Source: Chromobacterium sp. ATCC 53434
GTDB lineage: Bacteria > Pseudomonadota > Gammaproteobacteria > Burkholderiales > Chromobacteriaceae
Reading direction: 5' to 3'
NCBI RefSeq assembly: GCF_002848345.1
Contig: NZ_CP025429.1
Span: 4,588,001 to 4,652,000 of the forward strand
Length of the DNA stretch: 64,000 bases
Shown: in pieces, positions 38,000 through 46,173 of the stretch
How the letters are laid out: every line of letters begins with the position of its first letter
How positions within the stretch are numbered: position 1 is the stretch's first letter
Translations under genes and position numbers: made by a program
Notes under the pieces: model-generated
Database searches by the model: none
What the model was told of the DNA's origin: nothing
Seen by the model: the letters and a program-made list of their open reading frames with translations, nothing else

Positions 38000-38410
38000 T
38001 TAGTCGGCGTATTGGCGCTTCATGCGCTCGCGGCGCTCCTGCGCCTCGACCGACAGCGTGGCGGTCGGCCGCGCCATCAGCCGCTTCAGGCCGATCGGTT
38101 CGCCGGTGTCCTCGCAGAAACCGTAGGAACCATCTTCGATCTGGCGGATCGAGGCCTGGATCTTCTGCAGCAGCTTGCGCTCGCGGTCGCGGGTACGCAG
38201 CTCCAGCGCGTATTCTTCTTCCAGCGTGGCCCGGTCGGCCGGGTCAGGCGTGGCTTCCTGTTCCTGCAGATGGCTGGCAGTGGCGTTGGCGTTTAGCAGC
38301 AACTCCTGCTGCATCTGCAACAACCGGTCCTTGAAGAACTCAAGGTGGTCGGCGTTCATGTAATCATCGCCTTCCCAGTTGAGGATATCCTGTTCGGTCA
38401 GCTTGGCCAT
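38000..38410 (-). CDS. dksA: RNA polymerase-binding transcription factor DksA, one-cysteine type
   Basis: A 136-residue DksA that works with ppGpp through the RNA polymerase secondary channel. The coiled-coil tip DPADRATLEEE keeps the two Asp residues (56 and 59) and the LELRTRDRERKLLQKI helix is intact. The zinc-finger positions are C99, T102, S120 and A123 (FCEDTGEPIG, ATLSVEAQERR), so three of the four cysteines of E. coli DksA are absent, as in zinc-independent DksA2-type proteins. The frame continues to 38428, but the ATG at 38410 (MAKLTEQDIL) is preferred. Confidence 0.93.
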   Translation of the reverse strand: MAKLTEQDILNWEGDDYMNADHLEFFKDRLLQMQQELLLNANATASHLQEQEATPDPADRATLEEEYALELRTRDRERKLLQKIQASIRQIEDGSYGFCEDTGEPIGLKRLMARPTATLSVEAQERRERMKRQYAD

Positions 38411-38619
38411 GTTTGGTGCTTCCAGCATTGAGTTGGCAACAGGCGGAGAAGATTACCGGCGGGCCAATGTTTGCGCAACTGTCTTGAGCTTGAATCCAAA
38501 TAATCACCCACTGCCGCTAACATTTGATATAGCCCGGTTTTTCTTCGATAACAAGTCCGCCAAAATTCGATGAAAGGCAATCAATTCGCCGGTTTCGACC
38601 GGCGCCGGCCCGACAAGTT

Positions 38620-38643
38620 CAAAGGCGGCCCGGGCCGCCTTTG
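38620..38643 (-). terminator. Palindromic terminator of the cytochrome gene
   Basis: A perfect 24-base palindrome (CAAAGGCGGCCC and its complement) 50 bases beyond the cytochrome stop. Its ends provide A and T runs in both directions. Confidence 0.6.
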
Positions 38644-38693
38644 CAAGCAGGCAAATCCGTTGCGGACTTGCCTCAATTAAATCCGAGCGCAAC

Positions 38694-39002
38694 TTATTTC
38701 TGGCTCAGCACCCACTTCACCAGCGCGCGCAGATCGGCGTCCGGGATATTCGGATGCGGCGTCATCGGAATCGGTCCCCACACGCCGGAACCGCCGTTTT
38801 TCACCTTGGCCATCAACATCGCCTCGGCGCCCTTTTGACCGGCGTATTTTTTCGCCACGTCCTTGTAAGCGGGGCCGACGATCTTTTTGTCCACCGCATG
38901 ACAGGCGGTACAGCTGTATTTCTGCGCCAGCTGCAAATTGGCCAGGGCGGGGGCGGCGGCGGCGCCCATCAGCAGGGCCGCGAGCAGAATCTTTTTCATC
39001 AT
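38694..39002 (-). CDS. Small periplasmic cytochrome c (c-551/c8-like)
   Basis: A 102-residue class I cytochrome c. The signal peptide ends near residue 21 (APALA); the heme site is CTACH (C31, C34, H35), and the sixth-ligand Met lies in GPIPMTPHPNI. Size and the VWGPIPM loop resemble cytochrome c-551/c8 electron carriers. GGAAGAACC precedes the start. It stands alone, between dksA and yggT, so its redox partner is not indicated. Confidence 0.92.
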   Translation of the reverse strand: MMKKILLAALLMGAAAAPALANLQLAQKYSCTACHAVDKKIVGPAYKDVAKKYAGQKGAEAMLMAKVKNGGSGVWGPIPMTPHPNIPDADLRALVKWVLSQK

Positions 39003-39074
39003 GGTTCTTCCTATCGTTTCACAAAACCGCCAGCCCGGACGAGCCGGCGGTCAAGGTATGACAGATAACCCGTT

Positions 39075-39659
39075 TTACTGGGCGACGACATTGAGTTGCA
39101 TCAAAAAGCCCGCTTCCAGCATACGTACCGGCAGCATCAGAATCACCTGGATGATGATCAGCAACACCAGCGGCGACAGGTCCACCCCGCCGACCGCGAC
39201 GCGGCGGAACGGCCGCAGGAACGGCCGGGTCAGGCTGTCCAGCACCGGCGCCAGCGGATTATAGGGATTGACCCAGCTGAGCACCGCCTGCACGATCACC
39301 GCGCCCATCAGCAGCGTCAGCGACTGCTTGAACACCTCCAGCAGCGACAGCAGCGCCAGCGCCACCCACACCTGCGGGAAGGCGAACACCTCCGGCACCG
39401 AGCCCAGCAACAGCATCAGCACGTTGGCCAGCAGGCAGGTCAGCCAGGCCAGCAACATGGTCGCGGTATCGTAGTTGCGCACCGACGGCACCAGCTTGCG
39501 CGCCGGCACCACCAGAAAATTGGTGGCGGCCATCACGAACTGGCACACCGGATGCTTGAACGGCGCGCGCACCACCTGCAGGTAGAAGCGCAGCAGCAAG
39601 ACCAGCACGAACAGGCCGGACAAGGTCTTGATCAGGAATTGCAGGGTATCGACAAGCAT
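39075..39659 (-). CDS. YggT family membrane protein
   Basis: A 194-residue inner-membrane protein with two YGGT repeats: one from residues 5-95 (LLLRFYLQVVRAPFKHP) and one from 105-190 (VLSWVNPYNPLAPVLDSLTRPFLRPFRR). The second carries the family NP..P....D.LT.P.LRP..R motif. Function is not firmly known; the family is linked to membrane-stress tolerance and cell-envelope processes. It begins nine bases after the proC stop, as part of yggS-proC-yggT. Confidence 0.92.
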   Translation of the reverse strand: MLVDTLQFLIKTLSGLFVLVLLLRFYLQVVRAPFKHPVCQFVMAATNFLVVPARKLVPSVRNYDTATMLLAWLTCLLANVLMLLLGSVPEVFAFPQVWVALALLSLLEVFKQSLTLLMGAVIVQAVLSWVNPYNPLAPVLDSLTRPFLRPFRRVAVGGVDLSPLVLLIIIQVILMLPVRMLEAGFLMQLNVVAQ

Positions 39660-39668
39660 GATCTTCGC

Positions 39669-40472
39669 TCACTCCTGGCTCAGTTGTTGGCCCATCTCGA
39701 TCGAGCGCTCGCGACAATCCATCGCGCCGGCGACGATGGCCGCCTTGACGCCGTCGGCCTCGAAGCGCGCGATCGCGCGCTCGGTGGTGCCGCCCTTGGA
39801 CATCACGTTCCGCCGCAGCGTCGCCACCGGCAGCGGACTTTGCCGCGCCAGCTCGACGGCGCCGTCGAAGGTCGCCAGCACCAGCTCGCGCGCCCGCTCC
39901 TCGTCGAAGCCGGCCCGCGCCGCGGCCTCCATCATGCTCTCGATGAAATAGAACACATAGGCCGGACCGCTGCCGGACACGCAGGTGATGTCGTCGATGC
40001 CGCCCTCGTCGGCCAGCCACACGGCCTGGCCGGTCGCGCGCATGATGGTCTCGGCCGCCGCGCGGTCGGCCGCCGGCACCGCCGCGTCGGCGTACAGACC
40101 GGACATGCCCTTGCCGACCAGCGCCGGCGTGTTCGGCATCACCCGCACGATGCGCTCGCTGCCCAGCCAGCGCCTGAGCGCGTCCAGCCGGATGCCGGCG
40201 GCGATAGACACCACCAGCGCGCCGTTCAGCCGCGGCGCCAGCGCCAGGCACAATTCGCGCAGCTGCTGCGGCTTGACCGCCAGCACCACCGCGTCGTCGG
40301 CGGAAAAGCGTTCCGGCAGCGCCTGGCCGCCGCTGCAGCCGAAGTCGGCCGCCAGCTGGTCCAGCTTGTCCTGCTGATGCTCGACCACGTGGATGCGATG
40401 GCCGCCCTGGGCGGCCAGGCCGCCGATGATGGCGCCGGCCATATTGCCGCCGCCGATGAAAGTGATCTGCAT
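39669..40472 (-). CDS. proC: Pyrroline-5-carboxylate reductase
   Basis: A 267-residue NAD(P)H-dependent enzyme for the last step of proline synthesis. The Rossmann start ITFIGGGNMAGAIIGGL, VLAVKPQQLREL, IAAGIRLDALRRWL, RVMPNTPALVGKGMSGLYAD and CVSGSGPAYVFYFIESM are all present. It follows yggS after 49 bases and precedes yggT in the conserved cluster. Confidence 0.96.
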   Translation of the reverse strand: MQITFIGGGNMAGAIIGGLAAQGGHRIHVVEHQQDKLDQLAADFGCSGGQALPERFSADDAVVLAVKPQQLRELCLALAPRLNGALVVSIAAGIRLDALRRWLGSERIVRVMPNTPALVGKGMSGLYADAAVPAADRAAAETIMRATGQAVWLADEGGIDDITCVSGSGPAYVFYFIESMMEAAARAGFDEERARELVLATFDGAVELARQSPLPVATLRRNVMSKGGTTERAIARFEADGVKAAIVAGAMDCRERSIEMGQQLSQE

Positions 40473-40521
40473 GGTTTCCCCCTGGATGCCGCGGCTTCCG
40501 GCAGCGCCGGAAGCGAAATCG

Positions 40522-41217
40522 TTATTGCCGGTAATCGCGCCGGCCGAAGATGGCCGAACCCACCCGCACCACGGTGGCGCCTTCCGCCACCGCCAGTTCC
40601 AGATCGGCCGACATGCCCATCGACAGCGTGTCCAGCGGCAGGCCCTCGGCCTGCAGCGCCTGCTGCAAGCGGCGCAGGCCGGCGAACTGCGCCGCCAGCC
40701 GCGCCGCGTCCTCGGTCGGCTCCGGCACGCACATCAGCCCGCGCAGCCTGAGACGCGGCAGCGCCGCCACCGCGCGCGCCAGCGCCGCGGCCTCCTCCGG
40801 CGCGCAGCCGCTCTTGCTGTCCTCCCCGGACACATTGACCTGCACGCAGACATTCAGCGCCGGCAGATCGTCCGGGCGCTGCACCGACAGCCGCTCGGCG
40901 ATCTTCAGCCGGTCTATCGAATGCGCCCAGTGCGCGCGCTCGGCGACAATACGGGTCTTGTTCGACTGCAAGGGGCCGATGAAGTGCCATTCTATCGCCA
41001 GGTCGGCCAGCGCTTCGCTTTTCTGCTGCAACTCCTGCACATAGTTCTCGCCGAAGGCGCTGAGACCGCAGCCGTGGGCGGCGCGCACGTCGGCGGCGGG
41101 GAAAGTCTTGCTGACCGCCAGCAAGGCGACCGCGTCCCGCGGCCGGCCGGCGGCGGCGCAGGCTGCCGCCAGACGCGCGCGAAGCTGTTCGAGGCGAGCG
41201 GAAAGGGAATCTGTCAT
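40522..41217 (-). CDS. YggS family PLP homeostasis protein
   Basis: A 231-residue fold-type III PLP-binding protein (PROSC/PLPBP family) that buffers free pyridoxal phosphate and has no known catalysis. The PLP lysine is K37 in LLAVSKTFPAADV; FGENYVQELQQK, WHFIGPLQSNKTR, SIDRLKIAERL, LRGLMCVPEP and LSMGMSADLELAVAEGATVVRVGSAIFG follow in order. It is the first gene of yggS-proC-yggT. Confidence 0.95.
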   Translation of the reverse strand: MTDSLSARLEQLRARLAAACAAAGRPRDAVALLAVSKTFPAADVRAAHGCGLSAFGENYVQELQQKSEALADLAIEWHFIGPLQSNKTRIVAERAHWAHSIDRLKIAERLSVQRPDDLPALNVCVQVNVSGEDSKSGCAPEEAAALARAVAALPRLRLRGLMCVPEPTEDAARLAAQFAGLRRLQQALQAEGLPLDTLSMGMSADLELAVAEGATVVRVGSAIFGRRDYRQ

Positions 41218-41471
41218 CGGTATCCGTTCATGGCCCGGACGCGCCGGGATGGGCTTGTTGCCGGAGATTGTAGGGAAAGCCGCCGCCGATCACAATCGAA
41301 CCGCCGACGGCGCGGACGGCCTCCCCGGCCCGGCCGCCCGACCGAAAGGCGGGCTGGCGGCAACAAAGCCATGTTGCCGCCAGGCACATGCGGTATGATA
41401 TCCGGGCAGCGCATTAAACAGATGCATGCCGTAAGATTGAACAGCCACAGCGGATATCGATCCTAGCAGCC

Positions 41472-41966
41472 ATGATTGCCAAGCTTTCCGGTTTTTTTCT
41501 GCTCGCCAGCCTGGCCTCCGGCCCGGCGCAGGCCCAGGCCGACCCCGTCCTGCTGACGGTATCCGGCGAGATTTCCCACTACACCGACCCGGCGCGCAAG
41601 CTCTACCAGTTCCGCGAATCGGAGTTGCAGGCGCTGCCCCAGCACACCAACGTCACCGCCACCACCTGGACCTTGCGTTCCGCCTTCAGCGGGCCGCTGA
41701 TGCGCGACATCCTGCAAAAGGTCGGCGCCCGCGGCCCGCGGGTGAAATTCCGCGCGCTGAACGACTACGCCTACACGCTGGACGCCGCCGAGCTGCGGCA
41801 GTATCCGGTGATACTGGCGCGCTCGCAGAACGGCAAGAAGATGGACATCGCCAACCGCGGCCCGCTGTGGCTGATGTATCCGCTGGAAGACATGCCGCCC
41901 AATCTGCGCGGTCCGCTGCTGGACGCCAAGCTGGTGTGGCAGGTCGATCGCATCGAGATCCAGTAG
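41472..41966 (+). CDS. Periplasmic sulfite-oxidase-fold (molybdopterin-binding-like) protein
   Basis: A 164-residue protein with a signal peptide (residues 1-22, ending AQAQA). The core WTLRSAFSGPLMRDILQKVGA, FRALNDYAYTLDAAELRQYPVILAR and NRGPLWLMYPL is that of the short SUOX-fold proteins related to oxidoreductase molybdopterin-binding domains. The molybdenum-ligand Cys is absent, so it is probably a binding or sensor module, not an enzyme. It is 22 bases before a hybrid histidine kinase and likely works with it. Confidence 0.75.
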   Translation: MIAKLSGFFLLASLASGPAQAQADPVLLTVSGEISHYTDPARKLYQFRESELQALPQHTNVTATTWTLRSAFSGPLMRDILQKVGARGPRVKFRALNDYAYTLDAAELRQYPVILARSQNGKKMDIANRGPLWLMYPLEDMPPNLRGPLLDAKLVWQVDRIEIQ

Positions 41967-41988
41967 CGCGACCGCCCCGAGAAACGCC

Positions 41989-43710
41989 GTGAGCCGAACA
42001 CTCCGTACCCTGCTGAAGGACGTCTCGCCGACGCTGCTGATCCTGTTCTTCGTCGGCGCTTCCGGCATCTATTTCGCCATCGAGCGATACGTCGCCGCCC
42101 GTTCGCTGTCCGGCCACAGCGAGGACCTGTACTGGACGGTGGCGCAGCTGCAGGTGGAGCTGGAGCGCTCGCGCGCCGAACTGGTGCGGCTGAAGGCCGG
42201 CGAGATCGGCGCCGAGCAGGCCGAGACCCGGCTGCAGATCGCCCAGAGCCGGGCGCAGGACTTCACCGAGCCGTCCTCGATCCATAACACGCTGGACGGC
42301 ATCGCCGGCTTCGACAATCTGACCGGCATGCTGCGGCGCTTCTTCCAGGACCGCCGGCTCAGCCAGCCGGATCCGGCCTCGGCCCAGCCGCTGATAGACA
42401 ATATCGACAGCATCCGCCCGGTGCTGGCCGAGTTCGCCGTGCAGTCGCGGGTGTCGGAAGTGGCGTCGCGCGAGGCGCGCAACAAGGACCTGGAACACAA
42501 TCAGCGGCTGGTGTCGCTGTGGTTCGCGCTCTGGGTCGGCATCTGCATCATCATCCTGGTGCTGCTGTACCGCTACCGCGGCGCGCGGCGCGACATCGCC
42601 TCGCACCAGGCGCTGCTGGAAAAGGAGCGCGCCGCCCACCAGGCGACGGTGTCGGCCGAACTGGACCGCACCACCTTCCTCGCCACCATCAGCCACGAGA
42701 TCCGCTCGCCGCTGCAGACCATGCAGGTGTGCGTGGAGCTGATCGAGCCCAGGATAGAATCGTCCAGCAAGGCCTACACCGCGCTGGTGCGGCTCAAGGC
42801 CAGCATGTCGCACCTGATGACCCAGGTCCGCGACATCATGGACATCTCGGCGATACACAATATGCAGTTCCGCCTGAATCCGGAGGACGTGGACCTGGCC
42901 GAGATCCTGCAGGAGGCGATAGACGCCTACCGGGTGCAGCTGGACAGCAAGAACCTGAAGCTGCACGTGTCGCTGCCGCAACAGGCCGGCCGCGTGCGGC
43001 TGGACGGCGGCCGGCTGCGCCAGATCGTCGGCAACCTGGTGTCCAACGCCATCCGCTACACCGACCACGGCGAGGTGTCGGTGACCGCGCGCATCGAACA
43101 CCGCAACGGCTTCCACCTGCTGGAGATCCGGGTGGCCGACACCGGCATAGGCGTGCCGGCCGATCTGCAGTCGCGCATCTTCCAGCCGTTCTTCCAGGGC
43201 CGGCAGCGCCGCGCCGGCAGCAGCGGCCTGGGCCTCGCCATCGTCCGCGAACTGGTCAGCCTGCAGGGCGGCGAGGTGGAACTGAAAAGCGAGGAGGGCC
43301 GCGGCTCCGAATTCACCGTGCGGCTGCCGATCAGCCTGCAGCAAGGCGCCGCCACCGATCCGCGCGCCATTCTGCTGATAGACGACGACCCCAACATACG
43401 CGAGCCGTTCGCCGACTGCCTGGAGCTGGACGGCTACGCGGTGGCCACCGCCAGTTCGGCGACCGAGGCCTGCCGGCTGATCGCCGAGCGCGCCTTCAGC
43501 ACCATCCTTCTGGACATGCAGCTGGGCGCCGACAGCGGCTACAGCGTCGCCGAGTTCGCCCGCGCCAGCGGCAACCGCCACGCCGCCATCATCGCGATGA
43601 CCGCCTACCCGGACGAATACAGCGATCCGCGCGCCAGCTGGTTCGCCGAGAAGCTGGAAAAACCGTTCGACCTGAACCGGCTGCGCAGCATATTGCGGCA
43701 GCGGCGCTAG
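41989..43710 (+). CDS. Hybrid sensor histidine kinase with C-terminal receiver
   Basis: A 573-residue membrane kinase starting with GTG. Transmembrane segments at about 14-31 and 175-194 enclose a helical periplasmic domain of about 140 residues. HisKA follows with phospho-accepting H236 (ISHEIRSPLQT), then HATPase (VGNLVSNAIRYT, VADTGIGVPA, GSSGLGLAIVRELV) and a receiver from about 460 (LLIDDDPN, D509 in LLDMQLG, AMTAYP, EKPF). No output domain is attached, so signal passes on to another protein. Upstream is a periplasmic SUOX-fold protein; pilT follows. Confidence 0.92.
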   Translation: MSRTLRTLLKDVSPTLLILFFVGASGIYFAIERYVAARSLSGHSEDLYWTVAQLQVELERSRAELVRLKAGEIGAEQAETRLQIAQSRAQDFTEPSSIHNTLDGIAGFDNLTGMLRRFFQDRRLSQPDPASAQPLIDNIDSIRPVLAEFAVQSRVSEVASREARNKDLEHNQRLVSLWFALWVGICIIILVLLYRYRGARRDIASHQALLEKERAAHQATVSAELDRTTFLATISHEIRSPLQTMQVCVELIEPRIESSSKAYTALVRLKASMSHLMTQVRDIMDISAIHNMQFRLNPEDVDLAEILQEAIDAYRVQLDSKNLKLHVSLPQQAGRVRLDGGRLRQIVGNLVSNAIRYTDHGEVSVTARIEHRNGFHLLEIRVADTGIGVPADLQSRIFQPFFQGRQRRAGSSGLGLAIVRELVSLQGGEVELKSEEGRGSEFTVRLPISLQQGAATDPRAILLIDDDPNIREPFADCLELDGYAVATASSATEACRLIAERAFSTILLDMQLGADSGYSVAEFARASGNRHAAIIAMTAYPDEYSDPRASWFAEKLEKPFDLNRLRSILRQRR

Positions 43711-43850
43711 CCGCGCCGGCGCTTCCTCGCGATTTTGTTGCGTCCGGCGTCGGCAGCGTCGAGAATGCGCTTAACCGCATCAAGGGCCGCCGTCCGGCGG
43801 CGAGGGCAGCCAACCGCGGCAGCGGCCGCGACATCGAAACGGGTCAACAC

Positions 43851-44888
43851 ATGGAAATTTCCGAGCTGCTGGCATTCACCGTCAAGAACAAGGCCTCCGA
43901 CCTGCACCTGTCCGCCGGCCTGCCGCCGATGATACGGGTCAACGGCGACATCCGCCGCATCAACCTGCCGCCGATGGACCACCATGACGTGCACGACATG
44001 GTGTACGACATCATGAACGACTACCAGCGCAAGATATTCGAGGACACCTTCGAATGCGACTTCTCGTTCGAACTGCCCGGCATCGCCCGTTTCCGCGTCA
44101 ACGCCTTCGTGCAGAACCGCGGCATGGCCTCGGTGTTCCGGGTGATTCCCAGCAAGGTGCTGTCGCTGGAGCAGCTGTCGGCGCCGCGCATCTTCCAGGA
44201 AATCTCCAGCTACCCGCGCGGCCTGGTGCTGGTGACCGGCCCGACCGGTTCCGGCAAGTCGACGACGCTGGCGGCGATGATAGACTATGTCAACGAAAAC
44301 GACTTCTCGCACATTCTTACCGTGGAGGACCCGATCGAGTTCGTCCACGAAAGCAAGAAGAGCCTGATCAACCAGCGCGAGCTCGGCCTGCAGACCCACA
44401 GCTTCTCCAATGCGCTGAAGAGCGCGCTGCGCGAGGACCCGGACGTGATCCTGGTCGGCGAATTGCGCGATCTGGAGACGATACGGCTGGCGCTGACCGC
44501 CGCCGAAACCGGCCACCTGGTGTTCGGTACGCTGCACACCAGCAGCGCCGCCAAGACCATAGACCGGATCGTCGACGTGTTTCCGGCCGGCGAGAAGGAA
44601 ATGGTGCGCTCGATGCTGTCGGAATCGGTGCGGGCGGTGATCGCCCAGACGCTGTTGAAGACCAAGGACGGCCAGGGCCGGGTGGCGGCGCACGAGATCA
44701 TGATGGGCACGCCGGCGATACGCAATCTGATCCGCGAGAACAAGATCGCCCAGATCAACTCGATGATACAAACCGGTCAGCAATACGGCATGCAGACGCT
44801 GGACCAGTGCCTGTCGGACCTGGTGCGCCGCAATATCGTGTCGCCGGGCGAGGCCCGCGCCAAGGCCAGCAACAAGGACGCCTTCTAG
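43851..44888 (+). CDS. pilT: Type IV pilus retraction ATPase PilT
   Basis: A 345-residue hexameric ATPase that retracts type IV pili for twitching and DNA uptake. The start MEISELLAFTVKNKASDLHLSAG is typical. Walker A is GPTGSGKST (130-138), the Asp box TVEDPIEFVH, Walker B VILVGELRD with E204, and the His box TGHLVFGTLHTSSA. The C-terminal AIRNLIRE motif needed for retraction is present. pilU lies 123 bases downstream on the same strand. Confidence 0.97.
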   Translation: MEISELLAFTVKNKASDLHLSAGLPPMIRVNGDIRRINLPPMDHHDVHDMVYDIMNDYQRKIFEDTFECDFSFELPGIARFRVNAFVQNRGMASVFRVIPSKVLSLEQLSAPRIFQEISSYPRGLVLVTGPTGSGKSTTLAAMIDYVNENDFSHILTVEDPIEFVHESKKSLINQRELGLQTHSFSNALKSALREDPDVILVGELRDLETIRLALTAAETGHLVFGTLHTSSAAKTIDRIVDVFPAGEKEMVRSMLSESVRAVIAQTLLKTKDGQGRVAAHEIMMGTPAIRNLIRENKIAQINSMIQTGQQYGMQTLDQCLSDLVRRNIVSPGEARAKASNKDAF

Positions 44889-45011
44889 CGCCGGAAACGC
44901 CGCCGATCCTATTCCTCGCCGGACTTTTGGCAGAAAGCCGCGGCCATAATCGCCTGCTGCCGGCAACGATAGCAGGCTAGACTGTAAGCAGCCCACGCAG
45001 GATACGCCGCC

Positions 45012-46148
45012 ATGGAAAAAGACCAGGCATCCAAGTTCATCCACGATCTGCTCAAACACGCGATCGGCAAGAATGCCTCCGACGTTTTCATCTCTCCCGA
45101 CTTCCCGCCGGCGATGAAGATAGACGGCAAGATCACCCCGGTGGCGCCGCAGCCGCTGTCGGCCCAGCAAAGCAAGGAATTGGTGCGGGCGATCATGAAC
45201 GATCGCCAGACCGAGGAGTTCGAGACCCGCAAGGAAGCCAATTTCGCGATCAATCCACCCGGCATCGGCCGCTTCCGCGTCAGCGCCTTCGTCCAGCAGG
45301 GCGCCGTCGGCATGGTGCTGCGCAAGATCAACACCGACATCCCCAACTTCGACCAGCTGAATCTGCCCGAGGTGCTGAAGGACATCGCGCTGATCAAGCG
45401 CGGGCTGGTGATCTTCGTCGGCGGCACCGGCTCGGGCAAGTCCACCTCGCTGGCCGCGCTGGTGGACTGGCGCAACAGCACCAACCAGGATCACATCATC
45501 ACCGTCGAGGATCCGATCGAGTACGTGCACGCCCACAAGAAGTCCATCGTCACCCAGCGCGAGATCGGCGTCGACACCGAGAGCTGGGAGATCGCGCTGA
45601 AGAACACGCTGCGCCAGGCGCCGGACGTGATACTGATGGGCGAGATCCGCGACCGCGAGACCATGGGCTACGGCCTGCAGTTCGCCGAGACCGGCCACCT
45701 GTGTCTGGCCACCTTGCATGCCAACAACGCCAACCAGGCGCTGGACCGCATCCTCAACTTCTTCCCCGAGGAACGCCACCAGCAGGTGCTGATGGACCTG
45801 TCGCTGAACATGCGCTCCATCATTTCGCAGCGGCTGGTGCCGCACAAATCCGGCCGCGGCCGGGTGGCCGCGGTGGAAATCCTGTTGAACAGCCCGCTGG
45901 TATCGGACATGATCTTCAAAGGCGAGATCGCCGGCCTGAAGGAAGTGATGGCCCGCTCGCGCGAAGCCGGCATGCAAACCTTCGACCAGTCGCTGTTCGA
46001 GCTGTTCGAGGCCGATTTGATCACCTACGAGGACGCGCTGCGCAACGCCGACTCCATCAACGACCTGCGCCTGAGAATCAAGCTGTACAGCGAAAGCGGC
46101 CGCAACCGCGACCCGCTGGAAGGCATCGACCACCTGGATATCGTCTGA
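45012..46148 (+). CDS. pilU: PilT-dependent retraction ATPase PilU
   Basis: A 378-residue PilT paralogue that assists retraction under load. ASDVFISPDFPPAMKIDGKI opens the N-terminal domain; Walker A is GGTGSGKST, with TVEDPIEYVHAHKKS, VILMGEIRDRETM and TGHLCLATLHANNANQALDRI. The extended C-terminus (RIKLYSESGRNRDPLEG) is typical of PilU. A receiver-TPR gene follows after 25 bases and may be co-transcribed. Confidence 0.96.
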   Translation: MEKDQASKFIHDLLKHAIGKNASDVFISPDFPPAMKIDGKITPVAPQPLSAQQSKELVRAIMNDRQTEEFETRKEANFAINPPGIGRFRVSAFVQQGAVGMVLRKINTDIPNFDQLNLPEVLKDIALIKRGLVIFVGGTGSGKSTSLAALVDWRNSTNQDHIITVEDPIEYVHAHKKSIVTQREIGVDTESWEIALKNTLRQAPDVILMGEIRDRETMGYGLQFAETGHLCLATLHANNANQALDRILNFFPEERHQQVLMDLSLNMRSIISQRLVPHKSGRGRVAAVEILLNSPLVSDMIFKGEIAGLKEVMARSREAGMQTFDQSLFELFEADLITYEDALRNADSINDLRLRIKLYSESGRNRDPLEGIDHLDIV

Positions 46149-46173
46149 ACCGGCGCCACGCCACCCGAGAATC

